Below are positions 37,063 to 47,900 of a stretch of 64,000 nucleotides of DNA, piece after piece. The position numbers and the translations under genes are program-made. Each line of letters opens with the position of its first letter. Position 1 is the stretch's first letter. Below the pieces are notes generated by a model. The model was not told where the DNA came from. It saw only the letters and a list, made by a program, of their open reading frames with translations, and did no database searches. Source of the DNA: Lagopus muta (Eukaryota > Chordata > Aves > Galliformes > Phasianidae); assembly GCF_023343835.1 (NCBI RefSeq), contig NC_064439.1, forward strand, positions 23,562,933-23,626,932, given 5' to 3'.

Positions 37063-40000
37063 CATAAAAAGGAACGTGTCAGATGCAATCTTTGCTTTCC
37101 TGGCTTGGAACACTTCAAGCAAACAGTAACTTTTCCAGCTTCAGATTTTTCTTGCCGATGTTGCTACGGAGAAAGAGAGATCTCTCTACCATTAATCTGG
37201 TGGTACATATCATGTATATATGATACTTGTCTGATGCATCGAAGTATGTGACAGATACCATTCACCATATCAAAATAAGTATTTTACTCATTTTTTTTTC
37301 GTTTGTTTTTTGTAATGTTTCCTAATATTCCTCCACCTGAAGAGTCTAACATGAGTTATGAGTTTTGCCATGGTCTGACTCTTAGTAAACTCCTAGTAGA
37401 CCAAACATTTAGTCGTTTCCTTTCCTGTGAGATCATGTATTTTCTGCAACTAGCTGGCATCATTCTAGCCAGGCTGGTAACTAATAGTTGTCTGTGCTGT
37501 GCTAAAAATTCAGAGCTCAGTTTTGAGGGCTTGTGTTAGGAGACTGCACAAAACACAGCTCTTTTGACCACTCTGAAGATTTCTAGCTTTTAGAGTTGAC
37601 AAAATGACTATTTCAACTGTTGTATGCAGAATGTTGTTCATATCCTTCCCTTTCAAAAATTCTACCTTGTTTCCTACCCATGACTGCATTTCACAAATGA
37701 TTTCAAAGTAGAATGTTGAAAAGTGGATGTGATAGTCTCCTCACTGCAACTGGAAAAAGGTTAATCTGAGTTTAGGCCCTCGCAGTGCTGATATTTGCCT
37801 TTCTGATAAGCTCCTAGAACAGGCAGTTTTGTTATCAATACCAGAGGTTTTCTTCAGCTCCTTCAGGATAAAGTTCTTTATTTTGACACTTCCAAACAGT
37901 TTGACATATTCTATGTAAGAACAGCACAAGCTTCTTCAGTTGTCAAATTAGCAATATTAACAAACTTCCATTTTTAACTATAAATGGTTTCCTATAGAAG
38001 AAATTACACTTTATGCAATCACTCCTTGCATATGTTTGAAACTGAAGATTATCAATTCCTTATTACTGTTACCATTAGTCTGGTGCTACTCTGGTACAGA
38101 TGAGCTTTCTTTATCACCCAAAACATACATGTATTTTGTTTAAACAAGATTTTTTCCATGAAACTAGATTATGTAGTAAGAATTCATGGCTGAGCACTAT
38201 AAAATAGATCTCAATTCTATTTATGCTGTGATACATAAGGGAGTAAAAAATCTGCCCCTGCAGTGATGTGGTGGGATGGCATGTAGGAGCTTTTTCTGTT
38301 AGACATCAGAATAGGTAAATAGTTTCCATTTGTTTGTTTGCATGCAGATATTATCTTTCAGGACTTTAAAGACATTGACAGGAGGCAGATGATGGCATGA
38401 CTGTCTTCTTTTGCCTGAGCCCTGTGGAAAAACTTACATTGTTGCTCTACTGCATGAATAAATTGCTGTCTTGGAACCTGAGTGGCTTAGAAACACCAAA
38501 GTGGCTCAAAACAACTCATCAGAGACATCTCAACCATCATGTTTGTATGTAAATACAGCACACACCCAGAATGATCCAAAAATCAATTATTTTCAGTGTT
38601 AGAGGACTGCACAAAAATGGCTTGAACAGCTACTGAATACAATTTAAAGTGGTGCTGTCGGGTCAAACAACTGGGCTTTCTTTTCTTGCCATGTGTGCGA
38701 ATTCAGATCACTTGAATTGAGTTGTTACTCTAGAGCAAGTTAACATGACAGCCATACTCAGCTGTACGCTAATACTGAACTGGGAAGCAGAGTAATTCTC
38801 TAACTTCATTGAAGTTACCCTGGATTTACACTAACATAAAATGAGGACCTTGGTCTCTAATCTTCCCTGAAGTATGCTGTATGCATTTTAGTGTTCCTTA
38901 GGAATTAACAGAAATGTCAGTCATGCTTTAGCAGAGCCTAAAAATGCCTCCTAGTTAAATGGATTGTCACAGAAATGCTCAAAATGTGAAAGGACGTGTA
39001 ACTCCAATATTTATACTTAGGTGAATGGCCATGCTCGTACGTGAAGTCTCTCTTGAAAAGTGATGCCCTAATCAAAAGAAAACACAGTTTATCACCCTTG
39101 AGACTACAGCAGTGTTCTTTAACATAGACACTATGTAAATAAGGAAGATACTGAAAAACATTTTGTAAGCAATTTCTAAATTTGAATATCTTTGATGTCA
39201 GTGGCCAAAATCAGATCCCCTAAATAAGGTCCAAACTGTCTCTGACTGAGCAGGCAATACTGCCAGTAGTTTCTGCAAACCTTGACTGTTGTGCTATCGA
39301 TGGAATGTAGAATTACTTAAGTAATTTTGCATTAGATTCTATGTCTGCTTGAACTGCTCTGCTGTATACACACAACATATATAAGATGAACAGAAATGTA
39401 ATATATAATCTTTCTTATTGTGGAAAGCTTCAGATCTAGTGTGTTTCTTCTATCAGCATCAGCAAGTCCTCTTGTTTCCCTTTTTTCTATTGCAGTGTAA
39501 TGCAGAGAGTCTGTACTATTCTGACATGGATCTCGATATGGATACGGATCTTTCATTGAGTACATTGCTTAAAATCTTTGTTAGGGGTGGAGAAGTGCCC
39601 ATTTCGTTTGCAAAATTTCTATTAGAAAAAATGATTTGAATAGTATTTATGGATCTGGATATGTAGATATGGTAGTGGGTAACTTTAAATAATTAGGTGC
39701 TAATTAGTCTCTCTCTTTTAAATAGCTTCAATTGTTCCATCATTTATTTAGAGTTTGCACTTGTCCCTTGTTTTGCTTATGAATGTGAATTATCAGACTC
39801 CGTTCCAGAGATGCATCTAGCTCTTCAACCACTCTGCATGTAGCATACAAAGGAAAAGAAAATGATTGAATTGCTGCTCTATGACCCTATTCTTCTCCAA
39901 GGAGACTTGAAGTTCTCTCCAAGGGCCTGATGTTCTGTATTCACAAGCTAGGCAGTTCTCTTTGTGTTCTTACAGTCCTATTGCTACAAAACCACACTAA

Positions 40001-40627
40001 TAGGAGGCTCCTGCCTCAGATCAGCCGTGCTGTGGGTGGTTAGGATTTCATAGGGACTGTCTTTGTGCCTGTAGGACTGTGGAACTTACTGTGCAATGTG
40101 ACGCACTGAGACAGGCTTCTAGTTTATGGCCTTCCACACATGTACTTATTGAAAGGCTTTTACTGACACTCTGTTTTAAGAGACCTGATGCTTTCCTGCC
40201 ACGATTAATGTAATTGGGTAGTTAAAATTTATTGAGGTTTTTTGAGCTGCATATCCTTGGTGCAAATGAGGTTGCCCAGATCCATACCAGTGAACGCTTA
40301 GAACTGTGTATAACACCTATGTTTTGATCTCATTAATGCTATAAATCAAGTTTGTAAAGTTCTGTATCTAATGTGTTTATTTTCTGTCACCTACACCTTG
40401 ATTTTCTATGCTTGATAATTATTTTTCAAGCTTTGCAATGCACATCTCCAGGCTGTTTTCTGGATATTTTTGCAATTAGTTTAATGAACTTTGCTTAGGA
40501 GTTGCTATGTGATTAACAGCCATTACCTTCTTGGATTGCCAATTTTGCAAATCACCTAGAGATTTCATGTCCTGCAATTAAGATTTTTTATTCGCAGCAT
40601 AAAGCCAAAACACTGTTTGTGGCAAAT
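37063..40627. other. Intergenic, no gene recognised
   Basis: AT-rich sequence between CR1 copies. No frame over 80 codons and no domain match. No RNA gene seen. Confidence 0.6.
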
Positions 40628-41455
40628 TCACGCAGCTAATGAACAATATGAGGGAGCTGGTTGTGGTTGTATGATGAAGAGAGATCCTGGCAAATCAGAG
40701 GGCCATCACCTACCACATGAAGTTCAACAAGAGCAGTGCAGGATTCTGGGATGGGGCAACCCTGGATAAGTGCACAGATTGGGGGACAAGGGGCAGGAAA
40801 GGAGCCCTGCAGATGCGTAAATTCTGGCTGACAGCAAGTTAAACATGAGCCAGCAGCGTGCCCCACATCCCAAAGGGACAACCAGACCCTGGGAGGGATC
40901 GGGCCCAGTATTGCCACCAGGTGAGGGGAAGGGTTGTCCTCCTCTACTCTCTGCTGGGTGGCCTCTCCTCCAGCACTGGGTGCAATTTGGGTGCCACAGT
41001 ATAGAAAGAACATAACACTATTAGAGAAGATCCAAAGGAGGACTATGATGACAATGAAGTGACAGGAAGATAAAAATATGGGGAGCAGCTGAGGTCCTGT
41101 GGTTTGCTGAGCCCTGAGCAGATGAGCTGAGGGGAGCCCTCATGGCTGCTGCAGCTCCTCACAGGGAGCGGAGGGGCAGCGCTGAGCTCTGCTCTGTGTG
41201 ACAGCGACAGGCAACGGCACGGAGCTGCATCAGGGGAGGGCAGCTGGGGGTCAGGGAAAGGGTCTGCACCAGAGGGCGGTGGGCATGGAACGGGCTGCAC
41301 AGGGTCACAACTCCAAGCTGTCAGAGTTAAGGAGGGTTTGGACAGCGCTCTCAGCCATAGGCTTTCATTCTGAGTGGTGCTGTGTGGAGCCAGGAGTTGG
41401 ACTTAAGTGATCTTTGTGGGTCCCTTCCAACTCGGGATGCTTTGTTATCCTGTGA
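40628..41455 (+). mobile_element. Longest CR1 copy in the window, plus strand
   Basis: About 825 bases of CR1 sequence, running from a CACATGAAGTTCAACAAGAGCA block through ACATGAGCCAGCAGCGTGCCCC, a region corresponding to the VRPHLEYC part of ORF2 (now broken), and the GGCAACGGCACGGAGCTGCATCAGGG block. It ends at GTGATCTTTGTGGGTCCCTTCCAACTCGGGATGC. The reading frame is broken in many places. It ends about 100 bases before the PPP1R9A CpG island begins. Confidence 0.92.
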
Positions 41456-42015
41456 CACTGTCATGCTCCGTCCCTCTCAGCAGCTTCCAGAGCCAGTGAT
41501 GTTACGGAGTTCCGTGGTTTGCCTGGATTTGTTGCCAGCGCATTACCCCTTCGTGTCGGCAGAGTTCAACGGCTCATTCTTAATAGCTGGAGAAGGAACG
41601 TGCCGCCACTCGACCCGCAGCGAATCTTTGCTGCCGCTCCCGCCAGCGGTTCCCACAGCGGCTGGAGGCGGCGGTTGCCGCCGCGCGCTGCAGGCACTGC
41701 GCCCTCCCGGCGGAGCCGGGCACACCGCTCGCCGGCCCGGCGCCCCGCTCCCCGGGCCGCAGGCTGAAACCGGCGCCCCAGGGGGCGGCGGGGCTCGGCG
41801 CTCCCGGTGGGGCCGCGGCGTGGCGGTGGCGTGCCGGCAACCTGCTGGCGGCCGAGCCCGGCCCCGCCGCTCGGCGGTAACCGCCCGGGGCCGGACTGCG
41901 GCGGGAGCGTGGCCGGCTGCCTCCCCGCCCCCGCGGCGGAGTGAACCACTGCGGCCCGTCCCGGAGGTGAGGCACCTGTCACCCGGCGGCGGCGGGCGGG
42001 CGGCGGCGACGGCGG

Positions 42016-42039
42016 CTCGTGGCGCGTCTCGTGGCGCGT
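42016..42039. repeat. Exact 12-base tandem duplication in CpG island
   Basis: CTCGTGGCGCGT occurs twice in direct succession without mismatch, inside the PPP1R9A CpG island. Confidence 0.9.
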
Positions 42040-42074
42040 CCCGCGGCGGGCGGGCGGGGGCCTCGCGGCGCAGC

Positions 42075-42094
42075 GCCGTGCCGTGCCGTGCCGT
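42075..42094. repeat. GCCGT pentanucleotide repeat (4 units)
   Basis: Four perfect GCCGT units followed by GCCGG, in the PPP1R9A CpG island. Likely a variable GC-rich short repeat. Confidence 0.9.
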
Positions 42095-42221
42095 GCCGGG
42101 GAGGCGGAAGGCGGGCGGGAGCGCGGCTGCAGCGGGGTGCGGCGGCTCTCCTCCCCCGCGCTGCCGCCACGGGTGTGCGTGCGGAGCCGTGTCGGTGCCC
42201 CGGCCGCCGCCGCCGCCTGCA

Positions 42222-42317
42222 ATGGCGTTGAGGCGCCGCGGCGGTCGCTGCCTCCTGTCGGGCGGGCGGCGGCAGCGCTCCTGCGGAGAGCCCGAGGAGC
42301 GGCGGGGGCAGCGCTGA
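42222..42317 (+). promoter_or_regulatory. Upstream ORF 1 in PPP1R9A leader (31 codons)
   Basis: ATG at 42,222 opens a 31-codon, arginine-rich frame that ends with TGA at 42,315-42,317, within the predicted first exon. It would be translated only if transcription starts upstream of it. The context is AATGG with C at -3, so initiation would be weak to moderate. Likely role, if any, is translational control; the peptide looks like a by-product of GC-rich sequence. Confidence 0.4.
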
Positions 42318-42354
42318 GGCGGGCGCTGGCGGAGCCGCGGCGGCTCTTGGCCGG

Positions 42355-43336
42355 GTAAGGCGGCGTAGCGCGGGGTGGGCGACGCGGGGGATCCCGGCAG
42401 CGCGTTTTCGTTAACCGGGGCCCGGCCGGGCGAGGTGCTGCCGCCGGACCCGCGCCCTCGGTCCGCCCGCCCACGAGGAACTGCCGCGGGGCTCCGAGCC
42501 GTCCGCTCGGCTTAAGTTCCTTTCCATCGGCGTCGCCGCCGATAGCGGGTCGGTGCGCGCCCGCGCTGCGGGGCCTCCATCTGCTCCCGCGGCGATCCGC
42601 CACCCGCTCGGATCCGGGCAGCGGCGGCCGCCGTCCCGCAGCGCCCAAGACGGGCTGGCGCGCACGGGCGGCGGAGGCGCGAAGCGAGCTGCGGCGGGCG
42701 GGAAGCCCAGCGGGCCGGCAGCCCCCGGGTGCGAGCCGGGCTGCGCGGGGCCGGGCGGGGTGCCGCGGCGCTGCTCGGCACCGGGCAACTTTGTGCGAGG
42801 GGATCGCGTTTCCCCGAGCGCCGCTTCGGGCGAGGGCGCTAACGGCGGGTTCGCTCGGGCTGCCGGTTCTGCTTTGGAAGAGCCCCTGAGCGCGCGTTGA
42901 GTGTGATGGTATTTGTGCCTTTACGTTCCTCTGAAAGAGCGCGGATTGCGGACTGCCTCGGGGAGCAGAGCCATTTGCACGGATTGCTTTGCATTACTGT
43001 ATATATATTGCTGTAGTTTTATGTGTGTAACTCAGACGTTTGCGATGTCTTACTTTTAGAAAAGCTCAATAACAGAAGTAGCGATGTTTCTCATAGTGTG
43101 TTGCCTTTCCCGTGCATGTGTGTTTGTGACACGATACTTCTTGGGAAATGACAATCCGCTCTCACACTATGGAACACCGAGTTTGCAGTGAGAAAGTTCT
43201 CGTATGTGTGTCATTAGGTTGTATTTTTTACGTTATTTTTAGTAAATACGTCAGATAACTAAAGGGAGATAATGGCTTAGATTAAAAGAGGAGCAAGTGC
43301 ACGGCATGATTGAAAACACCCCACTTTCTTTTGCAG
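42355..43336 (+). other. PPP1R9A: PPP1R9A intron 1 (predicted)
   Basis: Bounded by donor GTAAGG at 42,355 and acceptor TTCTTTTGCAG ending at 43,336. The first half is CpG-island sequence, the second half AT-rich. It holds no coding frame I recognise. Confidence 0.5.
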
Positions 43337-43421
43337 GTTGAGCCTGCCGCTGCTCTGGGAAGGCCTGGGCTGTGCTGCTGTGCCCGAGCTGGGTTAGCCC
43401 CTGCCTCCTGCCCTGCTGGGG

Positions 43422-43451
43422 ATGGCCCTGCCAGGGGGCAGCACCGCCTGA
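43422..43451 (+). promoter_or_regulatory. Upstream ORF 2 in PPP1R9A leader (9 codons)
   Basis: ATG at 43,422 in a strong context (G at -3, G at +4) opens a nine-codon frame ending TGA at 43,449-43,451. It lies in the same exon as the neurabin-1 start, 76 bases upstream. Ribosomes initiating here would need to reinitiate to make neurabin-1. Confidence 0.6.
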
Positions 43452-43495
43452 GCCCGGGCTGGGACGGCTCACTTGAGTGCGGCTCTGTGGAAACT

Positions 43496-43501
43496 ATGTG
43501 A
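43496..43501 (+). promoter_or_regulatory. Start-stop element (ATG TGA) upstream of neurabin-1 start
   Basis: An ATG with A at -3 is followed immediately by TGA, 26 bases before the main ATG. Minimal start-stop elements of this kind are known to hold initiating ribosomes and reduce downstream initiation in other genes. Effect here is inferred. Confidence 0.6.
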
Positions 43502-43527
43502 GCTGGTTCTGCTCTCCTGAAGTAAAC

Positions 43528-44988
43528 ATGATGAAAACGGAGTCTTCGGGAGAAAGATCGACCCTCCGAAGTGCCTCTCCTCACAGGAATGCTTACAGAA
43601 CTGAGTTCCAGGCACTGAAAAGCACCTTTGACAAACCGAAATCAGATGGAGACCCAAAAACGAAAGAGGAAGGAGAGGCCTCTCAGAGCAGGGGGAGGAA
43701 ATATGGCTCAAATGTCAATAGGATTAAGAACTTATTCATGCAGATGGGCATGGAGCCCACTGAAGGTGTTGGAGCTGCCCCCAAAACCAGGGGGAAGGGT
43801 GGCCCTCCATCACCTCAGAGACGAAACAGGCCCAAAGAGTTTGTAGAGAAAGCAGATGGTTCAATTGTAAAATTGGAATCTTCTGTTTCAGAGAGGATTA
43901 GCAGGTTTGACACCATCCATGATGGCCCTTCTTACTCCAAGTTTACCGAAACGCGCAAGATGTTTGAGCGCAATGCTCATGATGTGGGACACTCCAATCG
44001 CTATTCCCCAAAGAAGGAGAGGGCGGTTTCCAGCGAGCTGGCAGAGGAGTGGTGCAGCTCCAAGTTGCACAGGGGCAGCACTGACTCCCTGGACAGCCTC
44101 AGCCCCAGGACGGAGACTGTCTCTCCAACTGTGAGTCAGCTCAGTGCGGTTTTTGAAAACGCCGACTCACACAACGTTGTTGTTTTGGAAAAGTCAGAGA
44201 ACAATGAAGAATACTCCGTAACCGGTCACTACCCGCTCAACCTGTCATCCAGCGTCACTAACATCTCCTCCCCTGTTGCAAACCTTGAGGGCTTCAGTCC
44301 TTTGAAGGATGCCGGCACGTGGTCTCCACCAGCCAAGCAGGGATCCGGCACGATGTCTGCTGAGCACTCTCAGCATAACAGCACGCCTCCTGCACTGAGA
44401 CAGAAGGCGACCACAGGCACTGTGTCGGGTTCAAAAACAGCTGAAGAAGTCAAGAAGAACACAGAACCAAGTGCTGATTCTGTTGAGAGCCCTGGGGTCA
44501 GTCAACAGGATCTGGTGCTTGACCGCGAAAAGTCTGCAGACAGTTCTGCGAGGAGTAAGGCAAAAACAGATGCAGAAATTTTGTTGCGACAGAAGGAACG
44601 TTCAGAAAATGCAGAGGGTATTGCTGATAGACCTGAAGCTGCAGAAATACAAAGAAATTTAGTTTCAGGGGGTGATTTGGCAGCAGATGCTGCTTCAGAT
44701 GCTGCTGAGACCCATTATGATGAGGCAAGTGAGAAAGAAGTGCATGAAGATGGGAATCATTTCCAGAGTTCCCACGTGTACATGCATTCTGACTACAACG
44801 TGTATAGGGTACGATCGAGGTATAACTCTGACTGGGGAGAGACAGGGACAGAACAGGATGACCAGGATGACAGTGATGAGAATAACTGTTACGAACCTGA
44901 TATGGAATACTCGGAGATTAATGGATTGCCAGATGAAGATGAAATCCCAGCCAACAGAAAAATACAGTTTAGCCGTGCTCCAATTAAG
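43528..44988 (+). CDS. PPP1R9A: Neurabin-1, first coding exon (487 codons, partial gene)
   Basis: Neurabin-1 is an F-actin-binding scaffold of dendritic spines and growth cones that recruits protein phosphatase 1. The exon lies between an acceptor at 43,336 and a donor AAG|GTAAAG (intron from 44,989, phase 0), and encodes the N-terminal half of a protein of about 1,100 residues in mammals. Residues 1-77 closely match mammalian neurabin-1, including the conserved RGRKYGSNVNRIKNLFMQMG at 55-74, within the actin-binding region (about 1-144). The block VSERISRFDT...FTETRKMFE and the SHVYMHSDYNVYRVRSRYNS block (415-434) follow, then an acidic stretch and the PP1-docking motif KIQF at 478-481. Residues 200-400 are the most diverged. 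The start is ATG at 43,528: TGA at 43,474-43,476 closes the frame upstream, and mammalian proteins start MLKTESS at the same place. The PDZ domain, coiled coils and SAM domain lie in later exons outside the window. Confidence 0.96.
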
Positions 44989-47900
44989 GTAAAGTTTCCT
45001 TCATTCTTTTCCAGCAGTTTGGTTCATTTCCAAAGACAACTTGTCTTGAAATACATTCTGACAATTGAACTTGTGCTGATTGTGGAGGATCTTTTGATAG
45101 CCTTTTTTTGCAGTCAGCCTGTGAGTATAATCCTAAATGAAGTAAGCAAGCTGAGCGCTGATTAGCTTGTGTCATTTCCTAGGCTGCTTGGTGGCTATCT
45201 GAGCTCGCTGAAATTGAGAATGGAGGTTCGGGAGTCTGGAGTCTGAGAATTGTAACATGCATATTTTGATGGACAACTGAACTGTAATCACATGGTGAGC
45301 ATAGGAGAGGGTGTTTGGTGGCCTTTGTGCTGGTTGTTGTTTTTTTTTTTCTGTTGAAACTTCAGCTTCTTTAGATTGGATGGCTTTGCTTCAGCTCTCA
45401 GGTATTCCGAAGTCATTGTGTTTACACACTATGCCATGAAGTACAGTGTGCTGTAGTAGAGTGGCTCTGTCTCAGTAGCAGAGGGCAGTTACTGTTCTGC
45501 ATCTGAATTAGTATCACCTTTTCTAGTAGCATTTTTACTTCTTAAAACCTTATTAAATCTTAATATGGGTATTTAGTGGATGTCAGTGTAAGTAAGAAGC
45601 TACAGAAAGGTGGAAGTCAGCTGCCTGTAACACCTAATGAAGGCAAAGTTTCTTGCAGAGTTCTTCCAGGTGTGTTCTTGAACACCTTGAAACTGCAGGC
45701 AAGAATGCAGACTATTTCGGGTATTTTCAGCTAGAAAGAAATAATTAGTCATGTTTTTGTAGCAGTATTTCACTGTGGAGTCCTGGAGTTATGTATAGAA
45801 GCACTTTATTTCCAAGTTATGTTTAATGAACATCCAGAAACAGTCATTTTTTTCAGAAAGGGCTCTTGAAAGGCTAAATGTGGTGAAGTACTTGAAGTGT
45901 GCACATTTTTAAATCAAAGATCTTTCACCAAAATGCATTTTATTGTTTCTGTGTGAGTTCAGTAATGAAAATTACAAAGTCAACTAAAAAAATGTTACTA
46001 TTGAATGTGAAGTAATGTTGTTTACAAAATTTGTGTTTGCACCACCTGTGGTTTGTATTAGGGTAAGGTATGCATAGCTGTGCTAGGAAACCTCAATCTG
46101 AATGAAGCAAGCAAGTTTTGGCATCCATTAATTGTGGTATGGAGAAAGGGGAATGGCCGTGTGCTCTTCATGCTTGGAGGGGACCATTCTTCAGACTGAA
46201 ACAAAATATTCAGTGCCAAAATAATGGATTTTTTGTTGTTGTTAGTATTTTATTCAGGCTGGTGTCATTCACCAAAAATTCCAGCAGTGTTTGTGCTCCC
46301 TCTGGATTATTCGTGTAATTAAGTGAGCTGAATTTCTTTAAAATTTTTTGGAGATGAAGCAGAGAAAACTTCTGTTACACAGGATTCTGGAAGGTGCCCC
46401 CTCCCTCTCCTTCCCCTCTTCTGGCTGCACTAGCACATAAGATGACTTCTCTGCCTTCTAGAAGCAGTGAACACAAATTGGCTGTATTATGTTTGTTATA
46501 GATAGGAAAGATAAGAATTTGGAAAGCAACCACAGTGATGTTACTCTGGATGGTAGGGTTTTCTGCCCTTGCTGCTTTGAAAGGGCTCAGAGGAACACTG
46601 ACAGAGGTGCATTGCTGTGCTCTGTCTGAATTATTGTCAAATATTCTCTTGTTCTTTAGGTAAAACATTTTTCTGCTCAGGAGCTTCACGCTATGTTTAT
46701 GTCATATTATATATTATCAAGTGATAATAAGAGTCCATCAGAAAAATGCTTGACTAATGAAAGAGTGTATCTATTATGGGTTTTGGAATAAGGCATCCTT
46801 GCTTGCCCAAAGTAAAAGAATCGTATCTTTAATTCTTTTAGCATCTTCACTGTAGCCAGGAGGAAAGCAGAATAAAAGTTGCATTGAGAGAAAGCAGTGC
46901 AGGAGGGGTGATGTGCTGTGTCCTGTGCCCCTCAAGCACATGCAACCTGTTGGCCACATGGGGAGGAAGAAGCGAGACCTCACAGGAGGAGGAAGTATAG
47001 CTAAGTCGTGGAGGACAGCAAGCTGCTTGCCTGCCCTTCCCTATGGCCTGCCTGGCTGTGCTGCTGCAGGCAGGGAGCTGGGATGGCAGCTGGGGACAGA
47101 AACTTGTCCCTGTGGGCTGCTGTGTGGCCTCTTTGATGGCCTTACTGATTCAGCATGCTGCAAGGAGGCTGAGAGCTGCCTTTGAGGAGCAGCTTCTATC
47201 CAGCAAATGCCTATCAGTGATCAGGGCACAGAGTCCTCCAGTCCCCTCTTGCATTTGTACCATACACATTCAGCAGGCAGGCCACTTCAGCTGTATGTTG
47301 CAGGGATGCCTGCTAGCAGAAAAGTGTTCCACTGTGTAAGAATTTTTCCAGTTTTGGCCATTTCATGCGTTAGAGAGAATATCTTCTTTCATTAATACTT
47401 ATCTGAAACTTTGCCATGCACATACTGTGTCTGAGAGAGGAAAACACAAAGCAATTTAGGAGTATTTTCTGAACTGCTGAAAACTGTTAAGCCTTTATTA
47501 AAATGAAGCAATTTGTGCCTAAATGCTCTGGTAGGTAGCAGTTCCACCCAGTGCTGATTTCACAGTATCATACCTCCATTTTCCTACAGGTGAGCTTTGA
47601 AATAATAAAATCAGAGTGTGAATTTGTAACCTGTGAAATGATTGGTAGTATCCTAAAGTTGTTACTCGAGGGTCTCAGCAGCAGAAACATCTTTGAGTCA
47701 GTAATGGTTAAACCTTTTGTTCCGTGCAAATTTTCAGGGAGGTGTCTAAGAAATACATGAAAAGAATGCTAAGATGGAAGAGCAGAGATTCTGTCACCAC
47801 TTAGGGAACTGCTTTGTTGCATTAGTGGAGATGCTTTGGAGTATGACAAACATTGAGATACACACAGAAAGGTGAACAGAAAGGTGAACAAATAAAACCT

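Larger units (their letters stand above)
42000..42354 (+). other. PPP1R9A: Probable PPP1R9A non-coding first exon (5' limit unknown)
   Basis: A consensus splice donor (CCGG followed by GTAAGG, intron from 42,355) lies inside the CpG island. It can pair with the acceptor TTCTTTTGCAG at 43,326-43,336 ahead of the start-codon exon. This makes 42,354 the likely end of a non-coding first exon. The left boundary given is arbitrary within the island. Within the exon I find a single ATG (42,222), which opens a 31-codon upstream ORF. Other donors in the island are possible. Confidence 0.5.
41560..42900 (+). promoter_or_regulatory. PPP1R9A: CpG island promoter of PPP1R9A
   Basis: A 1.3 kb island of very high GC content with dense CpG in an AT-rich setting, ending just upstream of the neurabin-1 start-codon exon. 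It is the obvious promoter candidate and has no TATA box in the expected place. Long frames on both strands here (up to 360 codons) are compositional artefacts of GC-rich sequence, without domain content. It includes an exact 12-base tandem duplication at 42,016-42,039 and four GCCGT units at 42,075-42,094. The transcription start cannot be fixed from sequence. Confidence 0.85.

Noticed and set aside
41382..42648. Long frames (311 codons plus strand, 360 codons minus strand) across the PPP1R9A CpG island
   Set aside because: GC-rich sequence has few stop codons, so long frames arise on both strands by chance. The translations are Arg/Ala/Pro/Gly-rich with no domain, and the region is better explained as promoter and leader.
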